Part shown: positions 24,590 to 37,200 of the stretch, one piece after another
Layout: every line of letters begins with the position of its first letter
Position numbering within the stretch: position 1 is the stretch's first letter
Assembly: GCA_021234535.1 (NCBI GenBank)
Contig: CM037833.1
Coordinates: forward strand, 22,716,719-22,780,718
Length of the DNA: 64,000 nt
DNA from: Stichopus chloronotus
Lineage: Eukaryota; Echinodermata; Holothuroidea; Aspidochirotida; Stichopodidae
Reading direction: 5' to 3'
Notes under the pieces: generated by a model
What the model saw: the letters and a program-made list of their open reading frames with translations, nothing else
Told to the model about the DNA's origin: nothing
Databases searched by the model: none
Program-made: the position numbers and the translations under genes

Positions 24590-26629
24590 CAGAGTGGGTT
24601 CAAATAATCAGTGAAGTAGGTTGGAGTAAGTTGTAGATGCTTTTTTTTTACATGGAGGTGTGTGTGTGTTTGTGTTTTTTTTTTTTTTTTTGACATGGTT
24701 ATATTAATCGAAGCTATGATTCTTGGATTTACGAAGCTCGTCGTGTGATTTTTGTTTTTTTTCATTGCGCTGGTGCCGAAGAGCTGCGTATACGTTCTTG
24801 TGCACATACGTAAAGTGCACAGTCATTGTGAAGGTGAACGTGACGCAGACATTTATTGTTTTGTTAAGTGTTAATTACCATTTTAGCCTGCTTGCAATAT
24901 ACTTCTTATTTGATACTGGTGTGTAACATCGAGCACCTTTCGAAGTATTGCCGACTTTCATTCAGAAAAAAATAAGGGATTTGACTGATTGCTTCAAGTC
25001 GTTTTGTAGATAAGAAAAATGCTTACACACCATTGAAGTGGCACTATTTGGCTCATTTTTACCCCTTCACACTCACCCCTTATCCACCGCGCTGATGCTC
25101 TGTCAGACCACGCTGCAATGACCATTGCAATGAAAAACTTCGTTGTTTCTGCAGTGCGATTTACCTTAAAATAAGGTCACAGCTTTAAAAATATTGTAAT
25201 GCTTCATTCAGGACGGACAATAATATAAAAAGAAATACAAGGAAAAGCAATAAAATTTAAAGATATTCACGCAGTTTTCTCTGGGGGACATCACAAATTT
25301 CGGAATGTACAATAAACCCCCCAAAATAGATTTTGTTTAAAACTAGCTAACTCCCAAATAGAACACGATGCTGAGATATGGTTTTCCTCGATAAAAATAC
25401 CTACATTGAATGTATGGATCATCAATTTTCTTCAGTAATCAAAACCTTTAAAACCACTCCATGTGACATTTTTTTTTTTTTTTTTTCAGGTCGAAAGGTA
25501 TAGATGCATAATAGGATTTTTTTCCTGGACTGAAAGAAAGAACATTCTTTTCAAGGCAGGGTAAAATATGCTCGTCAAATCTTTAAACTTAACAAATAGA
25601 AACCTTCGTACTGTCGCACGAAAGAAAAACATTCATCATTTATTTGTTTTACATCATTGTTTTACACCAAATTAGCCTTGAGAAAAGATTAAGAAAATTT
25701 CAGAAAAGACTAAGGAATATGACTTTTAATAATAATAATCATAGCAAGACGATTCCCAAACGCACAGTAATTTATTGAGTCGCAACATAGCTTGAGTGCA
25801 CCTTAGTGGCACATTCCATGGGTCAATACGGTATAATACATGGTCGAGAAACAACTGTGATAATGATTACGTGACAGTAGGGGCAATCATCCATACAAAT
25901 GTAGAAATCAATATATTATTCACATAATACCCTTGCGTTCATTTTGAAAAGTACGTTTTATGCACATCAAAATGAAGATTTGTTTATTGTAGCAAAGAAA
26001 AATTGTCACTTTTAAAACAAAATCCGCCCCTGTAAATGTTTGTGTCATCAAACGTGGTTGTCACATAACATTACTTTTTTATTAATTTACTTGAGATATT
26101 TCTTTTCACATGTGGTGTTTTACTGATGTGAAATGTTATTTTTTTAAAACACTACTCTTTAATGAAGTGGGTGTATCTATAATATGGCCATGCCAAAAAA
26201 TAAAAAAAATAATCCTTTATAATAATAAGTCTTTATCTATCGTACTAATGACTACTCAGTTTTGGGTTTTAGTGGCAATAATAACGGTGCGTGAGGACCT
26301 AGTTGCAAATCCATCTTCTATGACTCACCTGGGACCTATTTTTCAAAACAATCAGGTGACCTTTTCGTGACATTGCTACTGTAGGTTGTGTTTTCTAAAC
26401 TTGTGGGTACCCCAGCAGGGCCATGTTGTACTTCGACTACCTATTTTTGAACATGCCTGTGTGTGCCGACGTAGTTTAGGGACAGGGAGATGGAAATACG
26501 AGTTAGCCGGCTAGCCTATAGTACATGATTAAGGAATCTGCAAAATTTGAGAGACATATTCATGACACTGAAGTCTTGAAGAAAACAGTCTGTGTCAGGC
26601 ATGTATGCATAGTACCAATCAACACATCC

Positions 26630-26700
26630 ACCGTTTTGGATCTACAACTATGCAGGTTACCGGGTCGTAGGTTTAAATTTTGTCTGCGTGTGTAGACTGC
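26630..26700 (+). repeat. Possible tRNA-like (SINE) remnant
   Basis: The segment CAGGTTACCGGGTCGTAGG followed by TTTAAATTTTG resembles a tRNA B-box region (GGTTCGAATCC) with several mismatches, preceded by GATCTACAACTATG. The A-box half is unclear and there is no obvious tail. It could be an old tRNA-derived SINE or coincidence. Confidence 0.22.
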
Positions 26701-27559
26701 CTTATCTTGATTTCTCAATGCATTGGTTTGCGACCTCGGATGACAGTGTGCGAAACGCTTAGCTACCTCCTCTTTCAACATCAATGAATGTACCTGGTGA
26801 GTTTTGAGATCTTCTTTTATCTTGATGTAAAAACAAGAGTTTATCACTTTCTTAAAACAACGAAAATGATAGCAGAAACATGGAAAAAGCAAACAAAATG
26901 AGGCGTCTGCCAAACATACATTAATGTGACAATCAAGGATGACAAATGTCTGAATGTCTTGTCATTTAATTGTGATCCAAGAGTCCACTTTAATTCTGTA
27001 GACAGTCGAAGCGATGTCGTGTTAAATTTTATTCCACAACACATGTTTCAGGGTGTTCATCTCTGCAATATTCAAAGTAAACAACACGGTATGTGTGTTC
27101 TGAATTCCAGTTTATCAAAGTGGAAACCAAATAAAATTTGGGAAAAAAAGCAGAAGAGAAAATGGAAAATTTACAAATCTGCAAATTTTGGATAACAAGC
27201 GGACAAGTACCGCGGAGCCTATAATATATAAAAAAGTAACCGATAATGCAAAACTAACAAGTAGTGACAAATTCACCTATAATTAACACGAACCCATAAT
27301 ATAGTAAAATATTAACCAATCATGTAATTACAAATAATGTAGTGATGTAGTTAGATGTTGTTAAAACTGTGCAAGGTCAAAATAAGGTCATGAAAGTAAG
27401 TAATGATGTCGAATACTCCTTGAATCAAGTATGCAACAAGTTATTTTATGTGAAACGTGACCTTTCCTTATTTTCAATAGGACGCTTGAAAAATAAATTA
27501 GTAAATATTTTAGATCTGATTATGCTAGGTGCCCGTAATGGGGACATTTAATGTACAGG

Positions 27560-27830
27560 TATTTACAAATTGCATCATTTGTCTAAATTGTGCTCATGAT
27601 ATGCTGAAATGTAAATCGTGTTGTAAATTTGGTTCCTTAAAAAAATCAGCAATTTTCACTCAATTTACAAAAAAAAGTGATATATCTTGATTATTGTGTT
27701 TTCATGTAAGTCCTGGCAAAATAAAAGGTAAATGCCGAAAGAACTCTCAAGGTATGCTGGAAACCCAAATTGTGAGGCATTTTTTCAATCAGTAAGTTTT
27801 ACTAAGTAGAAGTGTTTGTGACGTTTCGAA
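27560..27830 (+). repeat. Diverged internal unit of repeat family A
   Basis: Shares the family A order: a phrase like AAAAATCAGCAATTTTCACT, then GATATATCTTG, then TAAGTCCTGGCAAA, then TCAAGGTATGCTGGAAA. It matches the tandem internal units at 46.6-47.0 kb but lacks both element ends. Confidence 0.55.
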
Positions 27831-29975
27831 CTGTTCAAAATAAATACTTTCATTACGTAATGAATATATAATAAATATGCCTCACCCCATTAACGTCGCC
27901 TAACTGAAGCGTTTATTGCCCTTGAGTATTTTAATAATGCTACCTTACTCCTTAAAGTAATCACCTTGCAGTGTTCAAAATATGTTACAACGTTTTAAAT
28001 ATATTTCACACTCTAATTCTTGGCTTCAGTTACATTTTTAGGTTCAAATCATAGACTTATTTCCACTTCAGACAAAAATTCCCTTTTTGTATACATTGTG
28101 CTTGTAGTGCGAATGATTTATTTTGTTTTAAGTTAAACAATTTTATATCTTCTTTGGTGTATTTGAAAATGCTTCAGGGAACCAGAGCACACTGCATGCC
28201 AGCTCCATTCTCCATGTACTTTACGCGCCTCCAATGGAATGAAAAGAGACTCATTTTATAGCTACTTAAAAATTGTTAATTAAGAAAATATGGCAACAGG
28301 CTATTGTATTTTAAGTAAACCACATTCCTCCAGACCAACAAAGTGCCACATTGCTCATAAACTGTAATTACCGCAATTCCACACAAGATGAAACTAAAGT
28401 TACCTCTACTGACATGGAAATGACATTGTGATTAGCTGGTTGCTTGGCAACAACTCACTTGGGGGAACTGTAACCCTCGCTTCACTTAAAATTCCGCAGT
28501 CCCATCTGGAGCTTTTCCGCTGAATAGCGCGTGTTCAGTGTCAAAATAGTAAGTAAATAATGGCCAAAAGGTCAACAAGATTTGATCTTGTTACACTTTC
28601 GTCTGTCTAGGGAATCATTCATCATACTGACGATGAATGGATCTTGAAAGGGTAATGCATAAAAAGTGAAAAATTGCCCGTAAAAATTGTGAACTTTTTT
28701 TTAAGCAAAGGCGTGGCTTGCATATTGCAAAAGTGTAAAAATGGTGTAAAAGTACACCAAAAAAGTGTAATTTTACACAGGGGGTGACAGAAAGTGTAAA
28801 AATCTCTGTTTCTAGTGGATAGGCCTACTAGTACTAGTGAAATAACGTTCGATTTGAAGTTCGTAGATCTAACGTTACCTAGGCCGCGCCTAAGACCGAA
28901 AACGTGCCAAAAGGTAAAATGTTAATGTACGCAAATCTACGTAACAACAGAACAGTATACTGTCAGTGGTAATTCTTCTGACGTACGGTAATCTTACCTA
29001 AGTATCAGAATTGTGTCAGGTGAAAGCTTCTTTAGAATATTTTGAGCACCTTTGAAAGTTTGACAGCCTCAGTGTCGGAGTTAACTTTCCTTCTTTGTTG
29101 AATTCTGCCGAGATGTTCAAAAACAATTCTTTATGCAATGAAATCGAAAAGGGCACTAAGGACTGCAATACATCGCCATCTTGAAGGGTCGTCATACAAC
29201 CAACGGATTAATATTCGTAAGAACAGAGAACTCCACAGCAAAAATAATTAAGGCCTATTGATAAGCCTAGGCCCTATATGGTAAAGAAAATAAACAGGGA
29301 AAGATTTGACATTAGTTACCCCACACCAGCCGTTATGTGATGTTACAGCAATGTTTTGAGAGTAACGTTTTGGACGTGTGTAATCATTCTTCTTTGTTGA
29401 ACTAACTTAGGCCTAGTTTTGAAATTTTGTGTAGCCTCACAGGAAAATCAGGGTCCGCACAAAACAAAACTTCCACTTACTGCTGCTGTTAGGATTGAGA
29501 GAGTAAGACATCAAACATGTCCGAGCTTTTCTCGAAACGTATATTCAATAAAGAAGTCACTGTCTTTATCGAAAATCAATTTAATCAGTAGGCAAACTCC
29601 ATATTTAGAAGTCCCTGTAACTGTGCAACGCTCTGTAGCACGCAGTTACGCACACACTGCGCAGTGAACACACGTACACTGAACCAAAGCATGCATTAGT
29701 ACACCACTTCAGAGCAAAATAACTAAAGCATGCAGTGTTGGTATGTCAATTGGTATTGTTATTCTTTTTGTCAAAGTGTTACTTTCTGTTTCGCGCACGA
29801 TTATTGTTGACATGTTGTAGATTTGTGTACCTTTTCTGGGGTTCTTTTTCAATTAAATTGCTGTTATTTAAGAACCAAATTCCTTCCTTTCTTTTTTCGT
29901 CCTTTTTTATCAAAATCTCGTTGGCATGTATGAACGAGGTTAATCAACTTTGGACCTGTGTTTTAACTGCAGTGT

Positions 29976-30062
29976 AATGCACTCTCGGGGGTTAATGCTA
30001 TCGCTGGAGGCACTCAGGCTGCGCCCTCGTGCATCGCTTGCATTAAACCCCGATCGTGCATT
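29976..30062. repeat. Imperfect palindrome, 87 bp
   Basis: The left arm starts AATGCACTCTCGGGGGTTAA. The inverted right arm starts AATGCACGATCGGGGTTTAA. The two share AATGCAC, CGGGG and TTAATGC in register. The ~20-base GC-rich centre contains GGCTGCGCCCTC. Either a short foldback element or a hairpin-forming site. Confidence 0.7.
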
Positions 30063-30607
30063 ATCCTACAGCTAATCAGCTGATAAACGGTCTAGCGTTG
30101 GTAGACCTTTTATTTATGTGACCTTTAATCATACTGCACACAATTCCGTCTTGAACACAATTAGTCTGCTAAGGGTGTGTTTTTCTTCCTGCGTATTCCG
30201 GAAGCTATATAAATAGTCCCAGTATTCATACAGCATAACTGATACAGTATACACTGCAGGTCAGATACTACAAATGATCGTAGCTAACTGAGTGATAACG
30301 TAGTTTCTCACAAGTTAGTTCTATTTTCTCTCTTTCAGACTAAAGCGTTAATTTCTCGATGTTCACTATGGCATATAGTGGACGAACTGATAATATTTCT
30401 TACAGAATCAATCCGCAAAACACACAAAAGAAAGAAGCTTGGTACAGCAAGTATAATTTTTGATTATATTTTGATTTTATTTTAAACTACAGCGTACGTA
30501 TAGTCCTGTAATTTCAAGTCTTAAGGTTTTAGAACATTACTACCAAACAACAACAAAACATCCATGCTATTTATCTGTCCATATTTCCATCTATACATCT
30601 GTCCCTG

Positions 30608-30677
30608 ATCCATCGATCCATCGATCCAGCGATCGATCGATCGATGCATCCATTCATCGATCCATCCATCCATCCGT
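30608..30677. repeat. (ATCG)n / (ATCC)n tetranucleotide repeat
   Basis: CATCGATCCATCGATCCAGC followed by GATCGATCGATCGATGCATC and CATCCATCCATCC. Confidence 0.9.
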
Positions 30678-31129
30678 CTATATATTTCTATTACATTATC
30701 TATTCTATTATTTTCTTATAGAATTAGTAATTATAGAATTTCTTTTATTCTATTTATATCATCTATTAGTAGGGCAATGCACCATGAAATGATTAGCGTA
30801 GGCCATATGACGGAACCCACCAGCCCGACCTTTTCCTTCCTCGAGCTTTTCCTTCTGTCGCCCCAGTCTGCGTAAAGTACACCAGTATCTCTTAGCTCTG
30901 AGAAATCAAAACTTCACCTCCAAATGACACTTAACGAAAGGAAAAACAAAAAAACCACTTACAAAGAACTCCCAAGCAAAAAGCCATGATTAGTAGGCGG
31001 CTACGGTTCTACATGTGTGTCTTTTATAACAGCTCCCTGACCCACCATGACGTAGAGTTCGCAATGTTTAGGGGTTCATTTACGTACCTGGAAATGTGTG
31101 ATATGCCTAACATGTAATGCCTAATGTTA

Positions 31130-31155
31130 TGCCTAATATGTAAACATATTAGGCA
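31130..31155. repeat. Short perfect hairpin
   Basis: TGCCTAATAT, a six-base loop GTAAAC, then ATATTAGGCA. It sits in a cluster of ATGCCTAA words (31103-31140). Confidence 0.6.
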
Positions 31156-32089
31156 TTCCGTCTTCCACCTTAAAGTGGAAATCAGGGTTTGACTGAGAAA
31201 AGTCACCTTTAGTTGATTTTTCTTTCTAAACTGATTGTTCAACGTGTTTCAAGGTTTCAACGTGCTTCAAGTGTTTCAAGGTAGAAGAAACGGTAGTTAT
31301 TGCGTTATTTAATGTTGATTGAGAACTCTTAATATTTTTCGGGTACTAAAAATAAACGTTCATATACGAGACAAGACTGCCTCCTCTACACGATGACCAT
31401 TCACAGCGTACGACTTAGTTGACGTTATATGAATAAACATAACCGTTTGTTTCCGGTTCCCATGCTGTACGTCTTCGCGAATGGAAATTACTCGTATGCG
31501 CTAACCATACAGCTGTTCACTTATCCTGCGACTTCGTTTGATGTTTTGTTTGTTGCACTAAAAAAGAAGCCCCACCTCCTCATACCTTGAAAAGGCGATA
31601 GTATTGAATTTTCATATGTGATTCGATGAATATGAATGTTACAGACTTCGGAGTTCTTCATCGATTTTTTGCGAATTTGACTCGTTTCTCGAAATTGTCC
31701 ACATGTTTTGAGATAATTTTGATCATATTTGTTAGTTATAACTCATTGTACGATACCGGTGTGGAATTGTAGTGAAATAAATTGCGAAAATAAACCCCGA
31801 TTTCCCCGTTAAGTGCTTGTATCCTATACTACACTGATATATCTTATCTCATCCTTATACATGTAATGTACGGGATGAGAGATTGTTGTTGCTGTGGGAG
31901 CCCAGAATGTATTATGTCTTGCTCAGTTGCCACTGCAACAGCTGACATGGTAACATTATGTACATACATATGTTGATATATGAGATATGTCATGTCTAAC
32001 CCAGTAGGGTACTTGAGGTGACCTGAGACTCTTCATTAAAATGGGGTCAAAATGTGTGAAGATGTATGGGGGTGCGTGGGTTATGAGTG

Positions 32090-32880
32090 TGTGTGCGAAA
32101 GAAAACTTTAATTTCAAAAGTTTGCGTCCGCATCTCCTTCTAGACCGAAAAGCCAATGAGGGTCAAATTTAATAGAGAGGTTACCCATGGTCTGAAGTTG
32201 TGTCTCCCATCAGGATTTAAGGTCAGAGGTAAAAGTTTCGAGGCCAAAGGTCAAATTTGTGAAAATATTAAATTTACGGTATTTCCTAATCCAAAATGGT
32301 TATTTACATGGTACCTCAAAATACATGAGAGCTATACAAGATTTTATCTACAAATCATCTTTGCATGTGTTTTGAGATCAAAAGTCAAGTTTATGGGTCA
32401 GATGTCTGATTTGACACTAAACAGTATTTATCCGCATCTCCTCCTAGACGGCAAAGCTGATGAGGGTCAAACTTGGTAGACATATGACCCATGGTCTGAA
32501 GTTGTGTCTCCCGTCAAAATTTAAGGTCTGAGGTCAAACGTTAAAAGTCACGGGTCAAATACCTAGTTGACAAAATGCTTTGAAAAAGTGTGTCGAGATT
32601 TCCTTCTAGATAGTTAATCTAAAGAACTTCACACTTGGTCATTAGGCACCTCATTATGACATGTAGTGTTCACCCGATCACTGACGGCATAGGTCAATAA
32701 GGTACATAATACGGCAAAGTAGTTTCTGTGAGTACAATGTGCAACATAACTTAGTGTTCTCGATCGAAAATACCGAATACATACATGTAAAAGAGTGAAT
32801 GACAACGATAGGGATGAGATGCAACTCGTGGATTGCCCTCTTGTTCATCCATTGTATTATTTGAACCAATCGCATTTCAG
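32090..32880 (+). repeat. Repeat family B array, copy 1
   Basis: The motif CGCATCTCC(T/C)(T/C)CTAGAC(C/G)G appears at ~32132 and ~32436 (304-base step), with a degenerate third start near 32598. Units share CCATGGTCTGAAGTTGTGTC and AATTTAAGGTC(T/A)GAGGT. The array is followed at 32810-32860 by GATAGGGATGAGATG and GTGGATTGCCCTCTTG. The latter is the inverse of the start of family A copies. The preceding ~100 bases are GT-rich, as in the 60.8-kb copy. Confidence 0.75.
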
Positions 32881-33200
32881 TGGAAAGGATGTAATGTTAT
32901 AAAACAAAAACTACATGATTTAGTCTTGCTTATTGCTTTTAAGCCTAACAATGTCTCACTGATCACCCAAAATTTCAGGACGTCTTACCTTGCGCATGAT
33001 GATTGACCTACAACATTCAGACGTGTTCAAAGTAAAATACCTACACTTTCACATTGTTGGCTTATGGCTAATCTGTGTCTGCGTCATTACGATCTGAATA
33101 TGATAATCAATGTTTCATGGAAATGACATGTCTGGTCACGATCCACTTTCCTAGATAAACTGGAACAAGCAATATGTGAGGTGCCATGCTTCTCAATAGC

Positions 33201-33233
33201 ATTATGTTTATGGAACGCCTCCATAAACATAAT
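33201..33233. repeat. Perfect 14-bp hairpin
   Basis: ATTATGTTTATGGA, loop ACGCC, TCCATAAACATAAT. The function is unknown. Confidence 0.65.
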
Positions 33234-33676
33234 AAGTAGGAGGAAAATTTGACCTCTTTTCACACATAGGAACGTGGAATAGATTACAATATGGGTATCA
33301 CCACAAACCGAGGAAGCCAATCGACAACACGTTACTGCCCTTTTTCTCTATGCAGCTCTGCTATGAATTTTTTGCTCTTTAGATTCTTGTATATTTAGCG
33401 TCAGTTACAAAAGAAAAGTATTCCCCTTCTTTACGATGCATACGTCTTGAAGAAATTCGCACATCTGTATTCTACATTGCCTTCAGTAAATACACTTTTT
33501 TTTTCAAAACACCGGTTTTTTATCATTATTCTAGTACAGAAAATTACGAAAATGTCCATTTTTGTTTTTTAACCATTAAACAAAGTCTTTGCGGTTTTTG
33601 CTTTGGTCAAACCGTCTTTAATCGAATCTGTGTCCCTGAACGAACTAATGGAAGACAACTTTTCAACCTTTTCCAG

Positions 33677-34203
33677 AGTTGGCGCCGAGCAAATCATGCC
33701 ACTTGAGCAGGGCATGTCGTGTTCACGACGACCTCGATATGATAAACATACAACAAAGCGACAAGATAACCATTTTGTTAAGATTCAACAACGTGTATAC
33801 GGTCTACAGAAAGAAAGACGGGGCTGTCGCCATACTAAAAGATGTAAGCTTTACGCCGCCAAACCCACCCATGACGATGGAAATTTCCCCACAGCCTGGA
33901 ATTGTCGATGGGATCGAGATTACTCTCATGTACGCTGAAGCCCTGAGGGATTGGACACACACCCCGGATATTAAATTCCAGAGAGGGGATATCGTCCTCA
34001 TCTTGGCAGATATCAAACAGGAGGAGTATGTGGGATTTACAGGAAAAACACAAGTAGGTGTGTTTCCTTCTGCTTTTGTGAAGACAATTACAAAACCAAG
34101 ACGATTGCTGATGGGTGATGTGACGCTAAGGATGAAGAACAAGAATTTTACGGATGCTGCAGAATTTCCTTTGGATCCAACATACTCTACCATCATCACC
34201 GAG
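33677..34203 (+). CDS. Large exon of an SH3-like adaptor protein gene
   Basis: The exon is preceded by CAACCTTTTCCAG and ends ACCGAG|GTAACA. It encodes ~175 residues. Residues ~78-137 read as an SH3 fold: LMYAEALRDW at the ALYDY position, FQRGDIVLIL (the acidic/GD turn) and GVFPSAFVKTI (the GxFPSxYV end). Residues ~12-58 (CRVHDDLD, then SDKITILL, YTVYRKKDG) form another beta-rich segment, so a CABIT-like double barrel as in Themis/GAREM adaptors is an alternative. No signal peptide or membrane segment was seen, which suits a cytoplasmic signalling adaptor. It joins in phase 0 to the exon at 38196. In the 33573-33670 stretch another frame reads SLNELMEDN, like a CABIT start, which could mean a one-base shift. 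The SH3-like call is good; the family is not settled. Confidence 0.7.
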
Positions 34204-37200
34204 GTAACATCATTCCTTCATATCAATATCCAAGACTAACAGATAGGGACAGAAAAATGTTCTTCCTGATAGTTTCTGAAAAGCTGTGTAGTATTAGATG
34301 GCCGAATAGTTGAATATTCAAGAGAGTTTTACATACGTGAATTCCGTCCTTCGTTGGCACAGCTGTGATAGTTGAAATAACTCAATATTACCAGAAATGT
34401 GACGAAACAATGTTTTCCTAAATTAAATCAACCCCCTCCCACTTCCTCACCCCTCAATTTTGCCTCAATGGAACCTTGAAAGCCCTTTCAATCAGTGAAG
34501 AAAAAATCATTTGACTTTTCAAACATATATGTCTAACCACGTGTGAAATATTGCCGTATTGCTATTATTATGATAGAAAGCATACTCCCCCCAAAAGGAA
34601 AAGGCAGTCCGTGGCATTCGGGTTACAGAGAAATAAACATCAACGTGCTTGCTTCCTTCAGTGTTTCGTTAAATGTGTTGAAAAATCTGTTTCTTGTTAG
34701 AGATTTAACGTGTAGGTAGTATCCTCAGGAAAAAAAAAAACACAGTGACATCTTCCATAAGTTTTTAACTATTGAAACTCACTCGACACAACCCAAATTT
34801 AAACAATGTCTTCGATATATGAAAGGTCAACATTTTCACTATCAACTTCTGCTAATATTCTATACAGCACACATTGTAATGATTTGTTTGTGTGAGGTCG
34901 TCACACAGTCTTTCCTAATTCTTCTAATTGGCCTAGAAGATTGAAAGTGGTAAGTTTGGTAAGTTTGAAATTTGCCGACATGCATCAACGGTTATCGAAA
35001 GGTGACGTATATCGTCCGGTTGCATGTCAACCGCGTAAATAAAATAGATCCCAGTTCCTATAATGGTATTTATGATTTTAAGAAAAATGCAGTGCGTAAC
35101 AGAAATGTCGTGGGCCTTAAAAGCTAGTGAATCAAAGTATCCTATTGGTTGAGAGAAAGACAAGCAGAAACAGAAATAACCAAATCAAAGAAAAACACTT
35201 TCACTTGTATTACAGAAAAATCGAACAGGAGAATTATAATGGTGACGTTCTGCTGGTACACATTTCATTACGTGATCATAAAATATTTCTTGTACATGTA
35301 ATGGATTTTCGGCTCTTACATTTGGGAATGAAAACAATTATTTAATTGAGATTGGTCGTGATTCTGTGGAAAACTACGCTATATCAAAATCTTCTAAATT
35401 TGGCATGCCATACTATTCGATTCGGTGGAAACGGTGCTTCTCAGTTTACCTGCAACCATCCAAAAAGAACTTCCTTCTCTTACATGTTATGCATAACGTT
35501 TCGTGACGTCATGCGCTTTTGAATGCTCATGAAGTAAAATAGGTAATTTTTCAAGAATAATTTCTCAACATTAAGAAACTATCAAATGATTACAATCATG
35601 AAAACTATTTGTCGAAACATAAAAATACTTTTGATGGACGCTTCGGCAAGCGAGAATGTGTAAAATTCACAGTGTAAAATAATTTGACCCTTCTTATGCA
35701 AGGTCTATATGTGTGTTTCCAACACCTCTTAAATTGATCTATTATTAAACCGAGACGTCGTTAAACCACTCACAGAAAACAGAAAAATGTTTTCACGTAT
35801 CCACTGATATCAGTTATGTATCATGAAATTTCCTAAATGAGTAAGGTGCTCGCAAATGTAAATCGAGTCAGTTGCGTCCCTACTTACACGTGCATGTCAG
35901 GACTATTGCCGCATGAAACGAGTGGCAATTTTGCATCAAGGAAAAGTATGTGTACAGGTTATGTTCAGTGCATACAAAATGTACAGTAAAATCGCCGTAT
36001 CCTAATTTGTTCATCATAGGTGATTGTGTCAATGAAACTTCGTAATTTTTGGTGTTACGGAAAGCTTATACTGTCATCTGCAAATTTCGATTGCGAAATA
36101 TCGAATCGATTCATTAAATGTGTCGCGAAGGATGAACACGTGGGGAAAGACAGCCTGTTTTCGATGGTGTTTGTTTTTAAATATCCTACAAAATAACTAA
36201 AAGATCTTCAATTTCCAATTAAATGGGAGATCAAGTGGCCACCTATCTTGCATAAAAGAAAAGAGAAAGACTTGTTTAGCATTATTCAACAAACATCTAA
36301 TCATCACTTGTGATTTCGGCTCCGCGACATGCCATTAGTTGAGATTTTCCTGTAAACTAGAATGTTAGAAAACAGGTCACGTGACCTTGTTAATTAGGTC
36401 GTTGCAGATATACTGTACTTTATGTTCATTATGAATGAATCACAACGTCACATCTATAAGCCTAGCTATTTCTTACGGGAACTATTTCGTAGCCTAGTTC
36501 TCATGCAGTGTTATTCTCTTGTTTGCTTACTCGAATTTACATGTTTTTATTTTTATTTTCTTACTTATCAGTACATGAGCCTATCGAACACCGGAGATTC
36601 TTCAACTTACAAAAGTCTATTTTCGATTATCAATTCAGTGGTGCATTGATACTGCAATTCGTGTATAAACAATAAATTTTGAATGATGTCACTTGTAATC
36701 ACTTCCTAACTACTAACTCCAGCAAGTGAACGTTGCATGTGAACAAAATGGAACAGAAAGAACAAAAATTCTCTGATTACTGCAAAATATGTAATCAGTT
36801 ATTACCCATTACCGAATGACTAACACACATAATTCACTCACAAACAACTGCATATTCGTGCAGTAAAGGACTGCAATTACGTAAATTTCAAGCTTTACAG
36901 TAACTGTGCAAGTTATGTGTAAGTGTGTAAATGTGTAAGTGTTCTTTTCCAACGTCATCTATCATCTCAACTATCTTTTGTTATTTGTAAACAATACTGC
37001 GAAATGTACCCCAACCACTCTTCAAACGGCTCAATAAAACAAGCAGACTGAGATCTGATTCTAATCTTAAAATGCTAGCAATAGATACCTCTATGTAATG
37101 GCATTTACGTTATACGTATCATGGTAGTAACGAAGAAGTAAAGAAGGTTATTCCTTCTTTGTCTTTGCAAAATTTGTGTTTCTGTATGATCTTTCCTACT

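Larger units (their letters stand above)
24590..33585. other. Intergenic or intronic DNA, mostly unassigned
   Basis: A possible AATAAA poly(A) signal lies at 25249-25254. T runs lie at 24675-24691 and 25469-25486. A part-copy of repeat family A is at ~27560-27830 and a family B array at 32.1-32.9 kb. Hairpins lie at 29976-30062, 31130-31155 and 33201-33233, and a tetranucleotide repeat at 30608-30677. Open frames (for example 26926-27195 and 29419-29667) carry no recognisable domain. Confidence 0.45.

Noticed and set aside
26560..26913. 117-codon minus-strand frame
   Set aside because: No protein features. It overlaps a possible tRNA-like remnant and is more likely chance.
29419..29667. 82-codon plus-strand frame
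   Set aside because: Basic, low-complexity composition and no acceptor/donor pair. Judged chance.
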